From Diphasiastrum complanatum (taxonomy: Eukaryota; Streptophyta; Lycopodiopsida; Lycopodiales; Lycopodiaceae): a stretch of DNA of 64,000 nt. Where the stretch lies: positions 48,425,958 to 48,489,957 of the forward strand of contig CM055103.1 of assembly GCA_029204225.1 (NCBI GenBank), read 5' to 3'. The notes under the pieces are model-generated. The model was not told the origin of the DNA. It searched no databases and saw nothing but the letters and a program-made list of their open reading frames with translations. Positions 12,336-24,069 of this stretch are shown piece after piece (within the stretch, counting starts at the first letter, position 1; each line of letters opens with the position of its first letter). The position numbers and the translations under genes were made by a program.

Positions 12336-12706
12336 AAAAAAAAGAGAGCTTTATTGTGCAGAATGGAATATGTGTACAATGGAAAATGGCCTCCTTATAT
12401 AGTTGAGGAGGGAGGGCCATCTTGGCTCTCATTGGCCTATTTACAATGGCATCCTAGCCCTTCAAACTAAATAAACTTCAATCTAATGGTTCATTAGGAA
12501 AAGGGCCAAACTCACATGATTCATGTGAGTTTCTGAGATTCCCTTTTAACTTAGAACCTTATGAACTTGACTTTGGGCTTTTTAATTAATTTATTCTACT
12601 AAGGCCCAAAGTCCTTTTATTCGAGTTCTATTTATCTGATTTGCGTGGTCACTGGGTCGGTCTTATACATGCAAGAAGCCGGTGCCCTCACACATTATTA
12701 CTTGTA

Positions 12707-15700
12707 TTATACACTATAGGTGGTAGGACCCACCCGTCGCCCTACACATGTATTTGGTGGTATTTGAAAAGGGCTTTCGCTATGTTGTGCAGACATTGTG
12801 TTCACACGGCCAACATCCATTTTCATAAATGTGAAGTCAGAGGTTTGGATTGTATTGTTCACTATGTCTATTTCATGTTCTATATCCATTTGTTTAGATA
12901 TTGTTTTTGTCATTTCATTATTCGTATCCACAGACTTGGACTCACAAGTGGAGGATGCAGTTTTTATTGCATCCACCTCAATATGATCATCTCTCGCTTG
13001 AATTTTGTAGAGTTTAGTGGTCTTTTAGAATGTGGGGTATGGAGTTTCCTTGAATTAGTGATGTCTTTTTTGGTGGACATTCTTTTCGCATCGTGTCCTA
13101 GACATGTTCTAGTCACATTGTATTGAAGAGGGAGAATAGTTCCCCTCTTTGGCATGGATGTGGTTGCTGGTGTTGAGATTGTCCCAAACACATTGTGTGC
13201 ATCTTGCAAAACAATTGTCATACATATTAAGTCATATATTTCATCACATGACATTGTTTGCATCTTTGTGTGTAGGTTTGTAAAGTCACGGTCCAGTGTT
13301 TGGCGAAGAGCATCGATTTTGGCCAGCAACGTCTCAACCAACTCTTCATGCTTAGGATTGGTAACCTTTATCTTAAAAGGAACATCTGTGCTCTCTCTCC
13401 CTTGCTCACAAACTATATTGGTTATTTCCCCTACTTTGCCATGTTTTTTGCGATTATTCCATAATGGGACATAGAATTTTTGTGCCACTAACTTGGTGCC
13501 TACCAAGTGCCTGCACTGAGAAGAATTGTCAAAGCACGAGCATGTTTCTTTTGCGATGTCCACTACATACCACTTCTCAGCACTTGCTTCACTTCTCACA
13601 CTAAAAATCAACTTGTCTTCGTCCCCTGACGGATGACCCAACTAAACAGTGGATGAGATCCCTAACCTTATGATTTACCTTTTTCCCAAGGACACTATAC
13701 TTGAGGTGGTGCCATGTCCTCTCAATTAGATTTGTTGTATCCACTTCTCCATGTGGAAATAGTCGTCCCCATTTTGGCCACATTTGCCTCCACACTACCT
13801 CTCTTCCAGTCCATCCCTTATGGACATATTGCAACACATCAATCGAACATGCATACTTATGGTCGAATGCTTGCACTAGTCCATCGAACTCTTCTTCAAA
13901 ATTAGACTACAACAAGTCACACATGTCTTTGTAGAGAGCATCTCTTTCATCTAGTGAGACTTTGGGCAACAAGTCTCTACCCATGCCTTTTTGGCGTGAA
14001 ATGTGCATAGAAGGATATTGCATGCCAACTGTTTGAGCTCTTCTCCTTCTATGGTCCAACAAGCCCTTTCATTTGTAACAATTTCTACTATGGCTTGTAG
14101 TTTTGTTTTGAACTTGTCTATGACAATTGCACGGGGTCTTGTAAATCCAAGTATACTGAATACCGCTTGGAACGTTAGTCGCAATGCAATGCCTTGATGG
14201 TATTGTCCTTTGTCGTCTGAACATACCATGAACCAAATTGGCATCGCATGGTCAACTTGATTTGGAACAACAACTCCAAACAAGGGAAAGTTAAATTGGT
14301 TTGTCTTAAATGTTGAGTCAACAGCCCATGCACTATTTTGGAAAAAATGTTTAGCAATACCCAACATCCATAAATCTTGCAAGACCAGCACAAAGGGCCT
14401 CTTGGTGTCCTCCTTGTGGTCAAGGTCATATGGTTGATAATAAATGACCTGTTACATGAGCTTATAATTAAATCACAAAAAAAGTTCATGGCCCATTTTT
14501 AGCTAGATGAAATAACATGTGACCTTTTTTGTTCAATAACCACAACACCCTCCCAGTACTTTGCAGTTGTTGAGCCTCCAAATTCAAACTCCTCCAATCA
14601 TCCGAACTCAAGGCATTTGTCCCAAGGCACGACTGTATTTTTAAGCAAGGTTTGTTTGTTATAATTGAATAAAGAAATGTCAATAAGATGCTACACATCA
14701 TACGCCCCACATTAGATTACCTTTTCTTTGTAGCATGTATGACAATTGAGATATCTCCTTTGGGATGAGAAAAAACCTAAAGCATGTCTGATCCGCCTCA
14801 CTAACTTGTGCTTGCAAGAATGGTGCACGTTGGATAGAAGCATTGGATAGATGAGATGCCTCTTTATATCCTTGTAGATCTCTCTCACACTTATGCACCA
14901 CAAAGGGATGTGGATGCAAACGTATTTTGTCCTCCTCTGAGCCGGGGTGATGATACTCATGTATAGCATACACTTGGACTCGTGCCATGTCCTTTGTATC
15001 CATTGGGATGGTCAGTCTCATCTGGAAAGGACATCCCACTCTACAACTCCTGCGTGGCACAATATTTGATACGTGTTTGGATGTTTTTCTCTTACCCCTA
15101 TGGAAAATGTAATCCCACACACGACATCCACTTTTTTCCCACGATGTTGACCATATACAAACTAACATCACTCGATGCTCCACATTTATTTCTTCTATTT
15201 TATCTTGAAGTTCTTCAACAGGCAACAAGTATTGATGTGTGAATGAAACGGGCTCACCACCAACTAGTTTTTTGGTCACACCATGGCAAACTGAACATGC
15301 ATCATAGCTAGCCTTGATAAAAGATTCTGCAATTCCATATTTTCTAAGACCGACGACCCAATGTGACTTTATTGCTTCAATGATTTGGGCTAAATTATTG
15401 TGTTTCCTAGCCACTATGTCAATATGACAATCACAAAGCAATTCATGCCATTGTCCTACATGCAGAATTAGGAGGGACATCTTAGACTTGAAACAAATTC
15501 CCTCTCTCCCAGGATACATGGTATGTAGACACGTTTTCATTTGCATATCTTTTTTGTTGAACATCATACTCTGGATTTGGCTTTCTTTGTTTGGTTCGAG
15601 GAGGAGCTTTAAATGTGGGTTCTACACTTAAAATTTCTCCATATGTTGGAAAAGTGCACTTACTGATACTTGCACACATAAGATGGTGCGACTGTGCATC

Positions 15701-15940
15701 AAAAAAGAAGAAGGTAGGGGACGTGTGCTCTTTGACATCTACAAAAGGTGAGTGGGCTTCTCTATTTGCATGAGTGATCCCACCTGCATCACCAATTGAA
15801 CGGTATATTGTTTCGTCCATTGAAACTCCAAAGTCAGTATCATAGATCTCAGAATCACTACACTCAGAGTCTGAATTCAACAATAGGTTTATGTAGTAAT
15901 GACCAATGTGGATATTTGGAATTAATTCTTCGTGATCCAT
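12707..15940 (-). pseudogene. Mutator-like element (MULE) transposase with SWIM zinc finger, broken
   Basis: The protein runs leftward in at least six frame-shifted pieces. Piece 15940-15482 is the N-terminus. Piece 15567-14698 holds the DNA-binding region, with Cys/His residues such as CRVGCPF and a later HEYHHPG. Piece 14391-13951 holds the DDE core: WAVDSTFKTNQFNFPLF with the first Asp, RAIVIDKFKTKLQAI with the second, and CTFHAKKAWVE. Piece 13876-13601 carries TTNLIERTWHHLKY with the likely catalytic Glu. Piece 13641-12964 contains a SWIM finger, CSCFDNSSQCRH (CxC, six residues, CxH). A tail continues to 12707. This order is that of MuDR/MULE transposases, which cut and paste DNA elements. 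Several frameshifts are needed to join the pieces, so it is probably dead, although one break could be an intron. Terminal inverted repeats were not found. Confidence 0.8.
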
Positions 15941-17497
15941 CTTTGATGTAATTCTACATACAATTCATAAAGACCACTCTGATAAGGTTGTTATGTAGTT
16001 AGGGACATTAAAATTAATTTTAAATAAATTTCAAAAAAATGACAAACTATATCACTTGGGCAAAAGGTCTAAGTCTCTAGACAAAAGTACATACTAAATG
16101 GAACCAATGCAATGGAGGCCAAAATTTTTGGTAGGCTCCAATATGGACAATCTCTAGCTTGAACCACATAGCTCTAATGCAACCCACAACAACACATTAT
16201 AACATATGAATAGGAAAACATAAACTTGCTCAATTATTGACATCATTTGTTTCCAATACATTCCACTCTCCATTACAACATAGTTATATTGCAACCGATT
16301 GACACCACCCAGGTAAGTATGAAACAACATGCCATGCTCCTCTTATTTCTATCTCCTCAAACCTCCCTTCTTGTGCCTTTGCTTATGGGACATATGTCTA
16401 TCTTCCCATCTCCTCCTTTTACATACATTTATATTCCATACACAACCACCATATTTCTTTATTTATACTATTTTGACATGGCACGTGCTTTCCTTTAATG
16501 AGCATCACCATAAAATGCTTAATTAATTTTGCCCTCATTCACATAGAACCTACATCTTTGACACCTCTCTTGAAAAGTCACTTTCAATTTTGAGAGCCAT
16601 ACTCTACTATCTATATTATCTTTGCATAGACTTCATTTGTATCATTGGGCCCTAAATATGCATTGCATGATTAATTAACCACAACCTGTGGGTGCTTACT
16701 ACTAAAGGCACTCAAATCAGCATTAAAATCAAGGACTGACAAACTCCCGACTACTACTACTACACAAATGCACTTTTTTTTTCTTTTTGCAAAGTGGTGA
16801 TTTGTGTTGGACGCTCACTATATATCATTGGCCTCGTGAAGCAATGTGTACTCATTATATTTCTTACAATGAAGGCAACTCCCCTAACCATTATGCTACC
16901 ACAGCCTCAACTTGGCAGAAAGGTCCACAAATACGCTAGCTAAATTACATCACCCATGAACATTGCATGTTCCTTATTGACCACATCGCATATTGTTACA
17001 CAACGCATACATAGTTGATCACACATGAAAGACTTGCTCTGAGTTTCGATAAGCGTTCAATTCTACAAGGTTACTAGTAGATTGTTATGCAAGAATATCC
17101 TTTTTTATCTACTTTCTCAACATCTCTCATGCTTGAATAGTTCATGTGATTATGGAAGAGTTGTGAATGATTCTGGAATGAGCTATGAAGGTACAAACTA
17201 TGATCATGGTGGAATCGTGGGCTATCAACCCATTCTCCCATCACAAAATCGTGGGCTATCAACCCACTTTTCTAGTTCAGAGAGCATACTTGATATGCCA
17301 ATGGCAAGCATGTAGTTTATGGCAATGCAAATCACAAAAATAAACAACATAGTTAGTGATAGAAAAGTGGATTAGAATTTGTTTTTTCTCAAAAAAAAAC
17401 TCATGTATATTAATAATCTTATGGAAATTGATTTTAAATTTTCTCTTAAGTTTGTTTTCAAAAGGTTGTTTGACTACTTTACTGAATAATTGCCTAC
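15941..17497. other. intergenic, no gene seen
   Basis: AT-rich with short unrelated frames. A short repeat AATCGTGGGCTATCAACCCA occurs twice at 17213-17265. This block separates the MULE from the broken end of copia A. Confidence 0.45.
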
Positions 17498-18404
17498 AGT
17501 CATCATTTGTTAGCACCGTCCCTGCGAGCATTGGAGTGTTCGCTCCTTTGCAGTTCAACATCCCAAAGTCCTCTAGGATCTTCTGGGTGTATCTGGACTG
17601 GTGAAGGTATAATTTGCCTCCCTCATAGTCCCTTTCAATTTGTAAGCCTAGGTAACACCTGGCTTCTCCCAGATCCACTATCTCGAAATGTTTCGAGATG
17701 TCTGTCTTTACTTTAGCAATTAGCTTCTCACTCCTGCAAAGTATCAGAGTGTCGTCCACATAAATAGCCACTATGATGATCTGCCCATCTGTAACTCTGA
17801 CATACACATTGGAGTCAACCAACAGAGGCTTGAATCCCAATGATTTCAGAGCCTGATCCTTCTTCTTGTACCATTGTTGGGCTGATTGCTTCAGACCGTA
17901 GATGCTTCTATGCATTCTGCATACATAGTCAGGAAGTGAATTCGAGACAAATCCTGGGGGTTGATCCATGTAGACCTCTTCGTCTAATTCACCATGCAAG
18001 AAGGCTGTCTTCTCGTCCACAATGTGGATCCTGAGGTCATAAGCTGCTGCATAAGCAAACAACAAACGTAGGGATAAATGTTTGACGACATGAGAGAAGT
18101 TTTCAGAGTAGTCAATACCGTATCTCTGAGAGAAATCCTTCGCTACCAGTCTTGCCTTGTATTTCGTCACTCTCCCATCTGGTCCATATTTGAGTTTGAA
18201 AACCCATTAGCTTTTGATAGTCTTGCGCTTATGAGGTAATGGTTCCAACGTCCATACCTGGTTCTTCCTCATGGACTCCATCTCTTCGTTCATGGCTTGG
18301 ATCCATTTGTCCTTTTTTGGACCTTCAATTGCCTCCTCGAATGTCTGTGGTTTGCCACTAAACCTGCAGAATTCTTCTGATGTGGAAGCTGAGCTGCCTG
18401 GCAC
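17498..18404 (-). pseudogene. copia A reverse transcriptase (partial)
   Basis: Begins with the pre-RT segment TFEEAIEGPKKDKWIQAMNEEMESM (18404-18207), then a frame break, then RT from 18170: KARLVAKDFSQRYGIDY, TAFLHGELDEEVYMDQPPGF, SIYGLKQSAQQWY and the catalytic YVDDTLIL with both Asp residues kept. The first catalytic Asp region reads IHIVDEKTAFL, the usual QMDVKTAFL altered but with its Asp kept. The similarity ends at 17498; sequence to 17277 in the same frame is unrelated. No functional enzyme is possible. Confidence 0.88.
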
Positions 18405-18644
18405 AAATCTTGCTGGCGCTCTTCATGGTCTTGTCGACCTTCTGGGAGATTCTCCCGGAACAACTATGCCTTTTCCCTTGTCTACTCTGCTCAGTCCGGA
18501 ACCATCTTGGTTTATAGGAACTGCGGCGGCAGGTTGCCTTTCAAATCTTTCTTCGTCCGAATGGGAGACGACTAGAAAATCTTTGTTTTTGTGTTCGTCC
18601 TCTACTCCCTTTGACGTTGGCAGCAGGTCATAGTACTGTCTTTT

Positions 18645-19447
18645 CTAAACTTCATAGCTAACATGGTCTTCCTTGGCCATTGTCCAGCTCTCATCGAATT
18701 TGACATCCCTCACTGTTTTCACAGTGTTCATGTCTGGCATGTAGATTCTGTAGTATGACAAATTACTGTCATAACCTACTAGAAGTCCTTGCTCGGTTTT
18801 CTCATCAAGCTTCTTGTGAAGCTTATCAGGAATATGTGCATATGATGCACAGCCAAATATTCTTACGTGAGACAGGTTGGGCTTTCTACCCCACCATAGC
18901 TCATGTGGTGTCGTGTGAGGAACACCAGATTTACCTGTCCTATTCTGGATGTATGCGACTGTAGCTATTGCTTCAGCCCACAGTGCCCTTGGAGCCTTCG
19001 AGTATGCCATCATGCATCTGGCTGCTTCCATCGGGGTCCTGTTTTTTCATTCAGCAACACCATTGTGTTGCGGTGTGTAGGCTGCAGTTCTTCTGTGAAT
19101 GATGCCACAATCATTGCAGCAGTCAGTGAAGCGATTCGAGATTTATTTGCCACCTTGATCTGTTCTGATCTGCTTCACCTTGCTACTTGTGCATCTCTCA
19201 GTCCAATTCACATAAAGGCTATATATTATTTTGAACCTCCTACTGAGATCACGTTGAATGGACCGCAGATGTCAGAGTGCACCAGCTCCAGAATCTTTGT
19301 CGTTCTGTAGGAGTCTTTGACGAATGGTGTGCGTGACATGTTGCCTTTCAAACATGCATCACAGGTGGTCGAATTGGTTGCATTCGAGATGCTGACCCCT
19401 ATTATTGCTCCATGATGACTTGCATGGTAGAGTGCCATTGAGTTCAT
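18645..19447 (-). pseudogene. copia A GAG-pre-integrase and integrase, internally deleted
   Basis: From the right: CDACLKGNMSRTPF with the second pair of zinc-binding cysteines and LELVHSDICGPF with the first catalytic Asp (19447-19226). Next comes a shifted stretch reading IRTDQGGK and [10 protein letters not shown], holding the second Asp and the Glu. Last is the C-terminal part (19031-18645), with EAARCMMAYSKAPRALWAEA, AYIQNRTGKSGVPHTTPHELW and VRIFGCASYAHIP. The central stretch between the first and second Asp is shortened, and stop codons interrupt it. Confidence 0.85.
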
Positions 19448-19670
19448 GTGGCAGAGTCTTCTGTGCCACAGAGTGTCTGGCGAGTCGTCATGGGTCTAAT
19501 GCATTTGATCTTCAGGTAGGACCACCTTTAGGTGATATAGGTTGCCTTTCCTTCTGCCAGCCTTGAGTAATGAGGGTGCTGGTGCTGGCATCAATCACGT
19601 TGCATGCTTCGTTAGAAAACATAACACTCATCCTTGCATCTGCTATTCTTGCTACAGAGAGCAAGTCTTG

Positions 19671-19904
19671 CTACAGAGTTGGCACAAACCAAAAGTCTTC
19701 GAGTCGTCTGTCTCTACCGTTGGTGTTGAGCCAGAGTGAACCAATACCGTTCACTTGATGTCTGGATCCATCTCCAAGAACTATGAATTTTGAGAGATCT
19801 GCACTTTTGAAATCAGACATGATTCGTCTTGATGTCACAAAGTGCGAGGTGGCCCTTGAATCCAGGATCACCTCGTGTGTGTCAAACGTTGATGCTGCAC
19901 ACAC
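19671..19904 (-). pseudogene. copia A aspartic protease with altered active site
   Basis: The active-site motif of copia proteases, normally LDSGATSHM, reads LDSRATSHF. The conserved Gly after DS is replaced by Arg, which should abolish activity. The following VLGDGSRHQVNGIGSLWL matches the family. The frame ends at 19671. Confidence 0.85.
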
Positions 19905-19910
19905 ATCTTC

Positions 19911-20820
19911 TCAGATGTAGGCGGTCGAACAATTTTTGTTCGTTCTTTCTTCGCCCATCTTTGAGCTCTCGGGCTCCTCGACATAGGAAGAACTATTATC
20001 GTTCTCCTGTCTATTCTGTGCTAATCTGTTTCTTGGGTTCTGGCAGCAATCCATGGCTGCATGACCCTTCTTATGGAAATGTATACACTCAATCTTGGGA
20101 TTGAGCCAGCATGTATCTATTGTATGCCCATCTCTTCTGCATCTCGCGTAGGTCTTCTTGTCGGCATCTTGTTGTTTTGACCTCCCTTTGGTCTTCCAGT
20201 TGTTTTTGCTGGTCCCTTCTGCTTGTTGGTCACGAGCCTGCCTCTGATTGGACCCCCTCTTAGGCTTGAGCTGTTTCTTTGATTTTTCTCTGTTGTCGTA
20301 GAGTGCGTGGTTAGAGCCATCTTTGTGATCAAGATGCTCTATGGCCTCAACTTCCTTTCGAATCTCGACAATCGCTTTTTCGAGGTTCATGGTAGGATAT
20401 TTCGCGAGCAGGGTTCGTGTCGTCTGGAAAGATCTGGGTAAGGCTCTCAACAGATATGTGAGCTGCTTCTCAGCTGATACTGCATTCTCTGCTCCTGACT
20501 TGTGTAGTGATAGAAACAGATCTTTCATCTTTCTCACGAAAGAGATGAGGTCTTTTCCATCCCACTGCAGATTCGTCAGCTGATCTTCCAACATCATAAT
20601 CTGACTTCTTGATTTCGTCAAAAATCTTGTGAGCAGTGCATCCCACATCTTTGGAGAGTGTAGCCAGGTCAAGTGTAAGGCTATCTTCGATGGAAGATGA
20701 TAGTAAGGCTACTATCTTGTCATTTTTCTCCCTCCATTCGCATAGCTCCTTGTCTATTGTCATAGGCATTTCTTCTGTGCCATCCACCCAAGTGAAGAGT
20801 CTTTCACCGATTGAAGACAT
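19911..20820 (-). pseudogene. copia A Gag with damaged zinc knuckles
   Basis: The N-terminus starts at 20820 (MSSIGERLFTW). The capsid region follows after a frame break: LEDQLTNLQWDGKDLISFVRKM, AEKQLTYLLRALPRSFQTT. A basic K/R/Q-rich stretch leads to two CCHC-like knuckles, both damaged: YARCRRDGHTIDTC has Tyr in place of the first Cys, and CIHFHKKGHAAMDC has Phe in place of the second. Acts normally as the particle protein that packages element RNA. Confidence 0.85.
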
Positions 20821-20919
20821 TGCTTCTTGAAGTCTGTTTTCTTATCGTTTGGTTGATTGTCTGAATGCTTGGCCTCCTGGATCTGCTAGCTTCTCGGCTA
20901 TGTTAGAATATGACAGGGT

Positions 20920-20932
20920 GGCTCTGATAGCA
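20920..20932 (-). other. primer binding site of copia A
   Basis: On the minus strand TGCTATCAGAGCC, one base from the plant copia consensus TGGTATCAGAGCC that pairs with initiator tRNA-Met. It lies between the Gag start and the LTR end ...CGCAACA at 20934. Confidence 0.8.
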
Positions 20933-20933
20933 C

Positions 20934-21626
20934 TGTTGCGAATCGTTCGTTTCTCTAATACGGCTGATGAGAATCGTGAGAAGAAAATTCACAAAGCATT
21001 CGCGACTCTCTTTCGAGATTCGGATGGAGTTCAAATGCGTTCGCTGGGCACTGTCAGCTGAAACACTCCTACAATCCTTCAGAGAGTAGTCAGTTACTAC
21101 TGATCTACGTCCATAAAATTAATACATCATTCGACTTCATTTCAACCAAGGTGCGGAATTCAAAGGGAACAAGAAAACTCAGACATATGAAAGATAAGCA
21201 ACATAAGCATTCGACATTCAAGATCAGAAAAAAAACAATCTATATTGATTTTCTCTAATTTCTTCAAGGCATCGCATGCGAATCCACGCAGTGCGTTGGC
21301 GTGAGAGAAGCACGGTTCTCTCACGAGTAGTAGTCTTGCTTTACTAGCGGACAATTGGATCTTCTGATCCCAAACAGAATTATCTTCTCGCACGCAGGCG
21401 GAGCTTCTGTCTGTGTTCGTCTTGATTGCTTACTAGCATCAGACTTCTTCTGTGTCTCTTCACTTGGTTACACTATGTACATCTTGTTCTAATATATCTC
21501 AAGTACTATATAGTAAGTATGATCTCTCTTGTAAACCTAAGATTAGAGTGATTAAACATCTACAACTAATCGGGGAATTACAAGAGTGGCAATTGGCCAC
21601 GACCTAGGAAGTATCTGCTGACATCA
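20934..21626 (-). repeat. 5' LTR of copia A (outer boundary approximate)
   Basis: The inner end ...CGATTCGCAACA is set by the adjacent PBS. The minus strand shows a TATA-like ACTATATAGTA around 21511. The outer end is uncertain; a start TGATGTCAGCAGATAC near 21626 is plausible, but the partner LTR is lost, so it cannot be checked here. Confidence 0.55.
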
Positions 21627-22079
21627 TGCCATCAGGTCATATCTCTGTACTTCTGGATACTTGCATGATCTCTGGTGGTACTCCTTGGAGCGCGAGGACA
21701 GAACGAGTTTCGTTTCCACCGTCTGCCTTTCTCTCGTGCTGGACTGCAAAGGAATCTCGTTCGTTGATCATTCGTATTCGCGAACCGTTCGTGTTTGCAA
21801 ACCGTTCGTCTTCGTCATCGTTGACTTTCATGTTCGCGAAACTCTTCGTGTTTCGTGTCTCCAGATGTTCGAGTTCGCGAACATCTTTGTCAGGCGAAGG
21901 GCTGAAAGCTAGCAAGGCTTTGTAATCAAAAACACTTTGTTTCTTCATGTTGGTGGTATTCCTGACGAAGTATAAATAAATAAAATCATCTAATAAAATG
22001 TGTTGCGAGGGCATGGCATTCTGCGCGTATAAGCCCATGGCCCAATGAGCACGCAAGCTAAGTTGTAAATAAAATAATA
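21627..22079. other. flank with repeated TTCGCGAA palindromes
   Basis: The 8-bp palindrome TTCGCGAA occurs at 21777-21784, 21833-21840 and 21874-21881 among many CGTTCG words. No gene is recognised; it may still be part of the copia A LTR. Confidence 0.4.
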
Positions 22080-22758
22080 GGCTTGAGACCTTTGTAAGTA
22101 AAATAAAACTTGAGGCCCAAAGTCAATTTTAAACTTACTTTTTTAGAGTTGGGTCCAATTTGGGACTCACATGAATCTTGTGAATTTCAATGTACTTTTT
22201 GTGGACCCTTGGATCAAGTTGGGTCCAAGATGAATGGATAGGATCAATCTAAATATTAGCCAATAGGATTTTGGGGCAAGGGCCTTCCCCATTTAATAAA
22301 AAGGCACCATTTGTACTCTATTTCCATGCTTAATGAGAAGGAAGAAACTCTACCAATTTGGAGAACCAAGCATCCTCATTTGCTAAGCACTCATGCTAAT
22401 GCTTTTTGTTGTTTGTTTCTAATTGTTTTCATTTCTATGTTGTTGTTTTAATAGTTATGGTTTCTCCATTAGCATGCATCTTGAGCTTTTGAGCTAACCT
22501 CCCCCTCAACTCTCTCTCTCTCTTTCTCTCTTCTCTTTCTTTCTCTTCTATTCTACCCTTCCCTTCCACCAACAATCATGATAAAGTTAGTTTAGGGAGT
22601 GTAGAGTTAGTGTGAGTAGTGTTAGCGGAGGTAGAGTTAGATAAAAAGTAGGGAACTAACTAAGAGTAGCATCTAAGCATAGTTAGGTGCCTATCCAGCG
22701 AACTAACCTTGTTGACAGACGGGAGGACTATTACAATGTCAGATCGAAGACCATATAG
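22080..22758 (+). repeat. probable 5' LTR region of gypsy element G1
   Basis: Sequence before the G1 primer binding site, with an AATAAAAAGGCACC context near 22297 and a pyrimidine-rich (TC)n tract at 22507-22560. LTR limits are not definable since no second copy was found in the window. Confidence 0.45.
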
Positions 22759-22776
22759 TGGCGTCGTTGCCAGGGA
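22759..22776 (+). other. primer binding site of gypsy element G1
   Basis: TGGCGTCGTTGCCAGGGA differs at two positions from TGGCGCCGTTGCCGGGGA, which I know as the typical PBS of plant Athila/Tat gypsy elements. Confidence 0.78.
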
Positions 22777-24069
22777 TAGGTTTCCACTAACTACTGTAGT
22801 TGCATTTTAGCTATTTCTTGCTTTTTAGAGTACTTTTAGGTAGATTCTTGGGAGTTTAGAGTTAGTTTTCTGTATTTTTTTGTGTTTGGACTGCTCACAG
22901 CTAGTGGAGGAGGCATGAGAGAGTAGAGGAGGCCCTGAACAGCCTCTAAGGGCTTGAAACCCAAACCAACCAGTCGAAAAATCCCAAAAACACACCAATC
23001 TGCATTTTGGAGGGAAAAAGAGCCTAAAATCTCATCAAAATTTAATATCTCCAAATCTAGTAAGAGTTAACCCTTGCATGACTGGCAGTAGCTCCAGGGT
23101 ACTGTCCCAGACCTGCATAGAAGCCTGCGAGAGTTAGTTTCAAGTAGATTGCAAAAATCAGAGAAAAATCATAAATTTTTTTAAAAAACCCTTGAAAAAA
23201 TCCAAAAAAATACAAATCTTCACCAGATTTCTCATAGAGCCCTCTGAAGTTCCATCTCAGTGAGACCAAGACACAGAGAATCTTGCAAGAGTTAGTTTGA
23301 TGTCTAAGTGTCTGTGTGAGAGCTCTCAATGAGAAAAAGACGGGAAAGTACCAGAGAACCCTCGCAGACACTAAAATTCTCAGTTCTAGTGGGCATGAAC
23401 TCTCGTAGAGGATTCTGAAGTTCCATCTTAGTGAGACCAAGACACGGAAGAGTCTGCGAGACTTAGTTTGATATTAGTGAGCAGAAAATTGGATTTAAGT
23501 GCTAAAAAATCACTAAAAAGTAAAGATCCAGCAAATCCTTCCAGTATGAACTCTCGCAGACCCTCTCAATCGATTCAAAATGTCAATTTTCATTAGTGAT
23601 GAAGCCTGCAAGAGTTAGTATAGAGATTTGGTGAAGATCAAGCCAAAATAGTGGTTCTGGACCCTCGCATACAGTGAAATTCTCACTTAGTGCGAGAGTT
23701 AACTCTCGTAGAGGTTTTCATAATGAGATCTGACCCAGATTCAGCTACTGTGATCCTTGCAAGAGTTACTTCCCAAAGATCTAAGAGATATTAAATTTTT
23801 TAATCTGCAAAAACAGTTAAAAAACCCTCACACAAACAACCCTCATACAAGAGAACCCTTGAAGAATAGATCAGTGGAAAGATCTGCATCAGATCCAACT
23901 ACTGTCAAAATCTCAGGTCAATCAGTGCAAGGAGTAAAAAGTTATCAAGGAAAACCACCGTACAAGGCCTAAATTTCACTTCCGACCGACCAGATTAATT
24001 AGATCCTTAAGATCCAGACTGCATCCCACTATACAAGCAAGATCCAACTATTTTGGAACCCACCATCGG
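22777..24069 (+). other. G1 leader with dispersed short sense and antisense repeats
   Basis: Non-coding leader before gag. A motif of the type TGCRAGAGTTAGTTT, or its complement AACTCTCGYAGA, recurs at least ten times (for example near 23126, 23282, 23356, 23398, 23452, 23550, 23690 and 23755). The same words return at 27470-27750, downstream of pol. Confidence 0.6.

Larger units (their letters stand above)
17498..20932 (-). mobile_element. Ty1/copia element A, internal region, decayed and 3'-truncated
   Basis: Minus-strand order PBS, Gag, protease, GAG-pre-integrase, integrase and reverse transcriptase is that of Ty1/copia. The element stops abruptly inside RT at 17498, just after TPMLAGTVLTNDDC, so the RT end, RNase H, polypurine tract and 3' LTR are missing. 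Frameshifts and stops occur throughout. It is a different lineage from C2, C3 and C4. Confidence 0.88.

Noticed and set aside
22836-23440. Minus-strand frames of 72 and 127 codons
   Set aside because: Fall in the G1 leader among its repeated short motifs; no similarity and antisense to the element.
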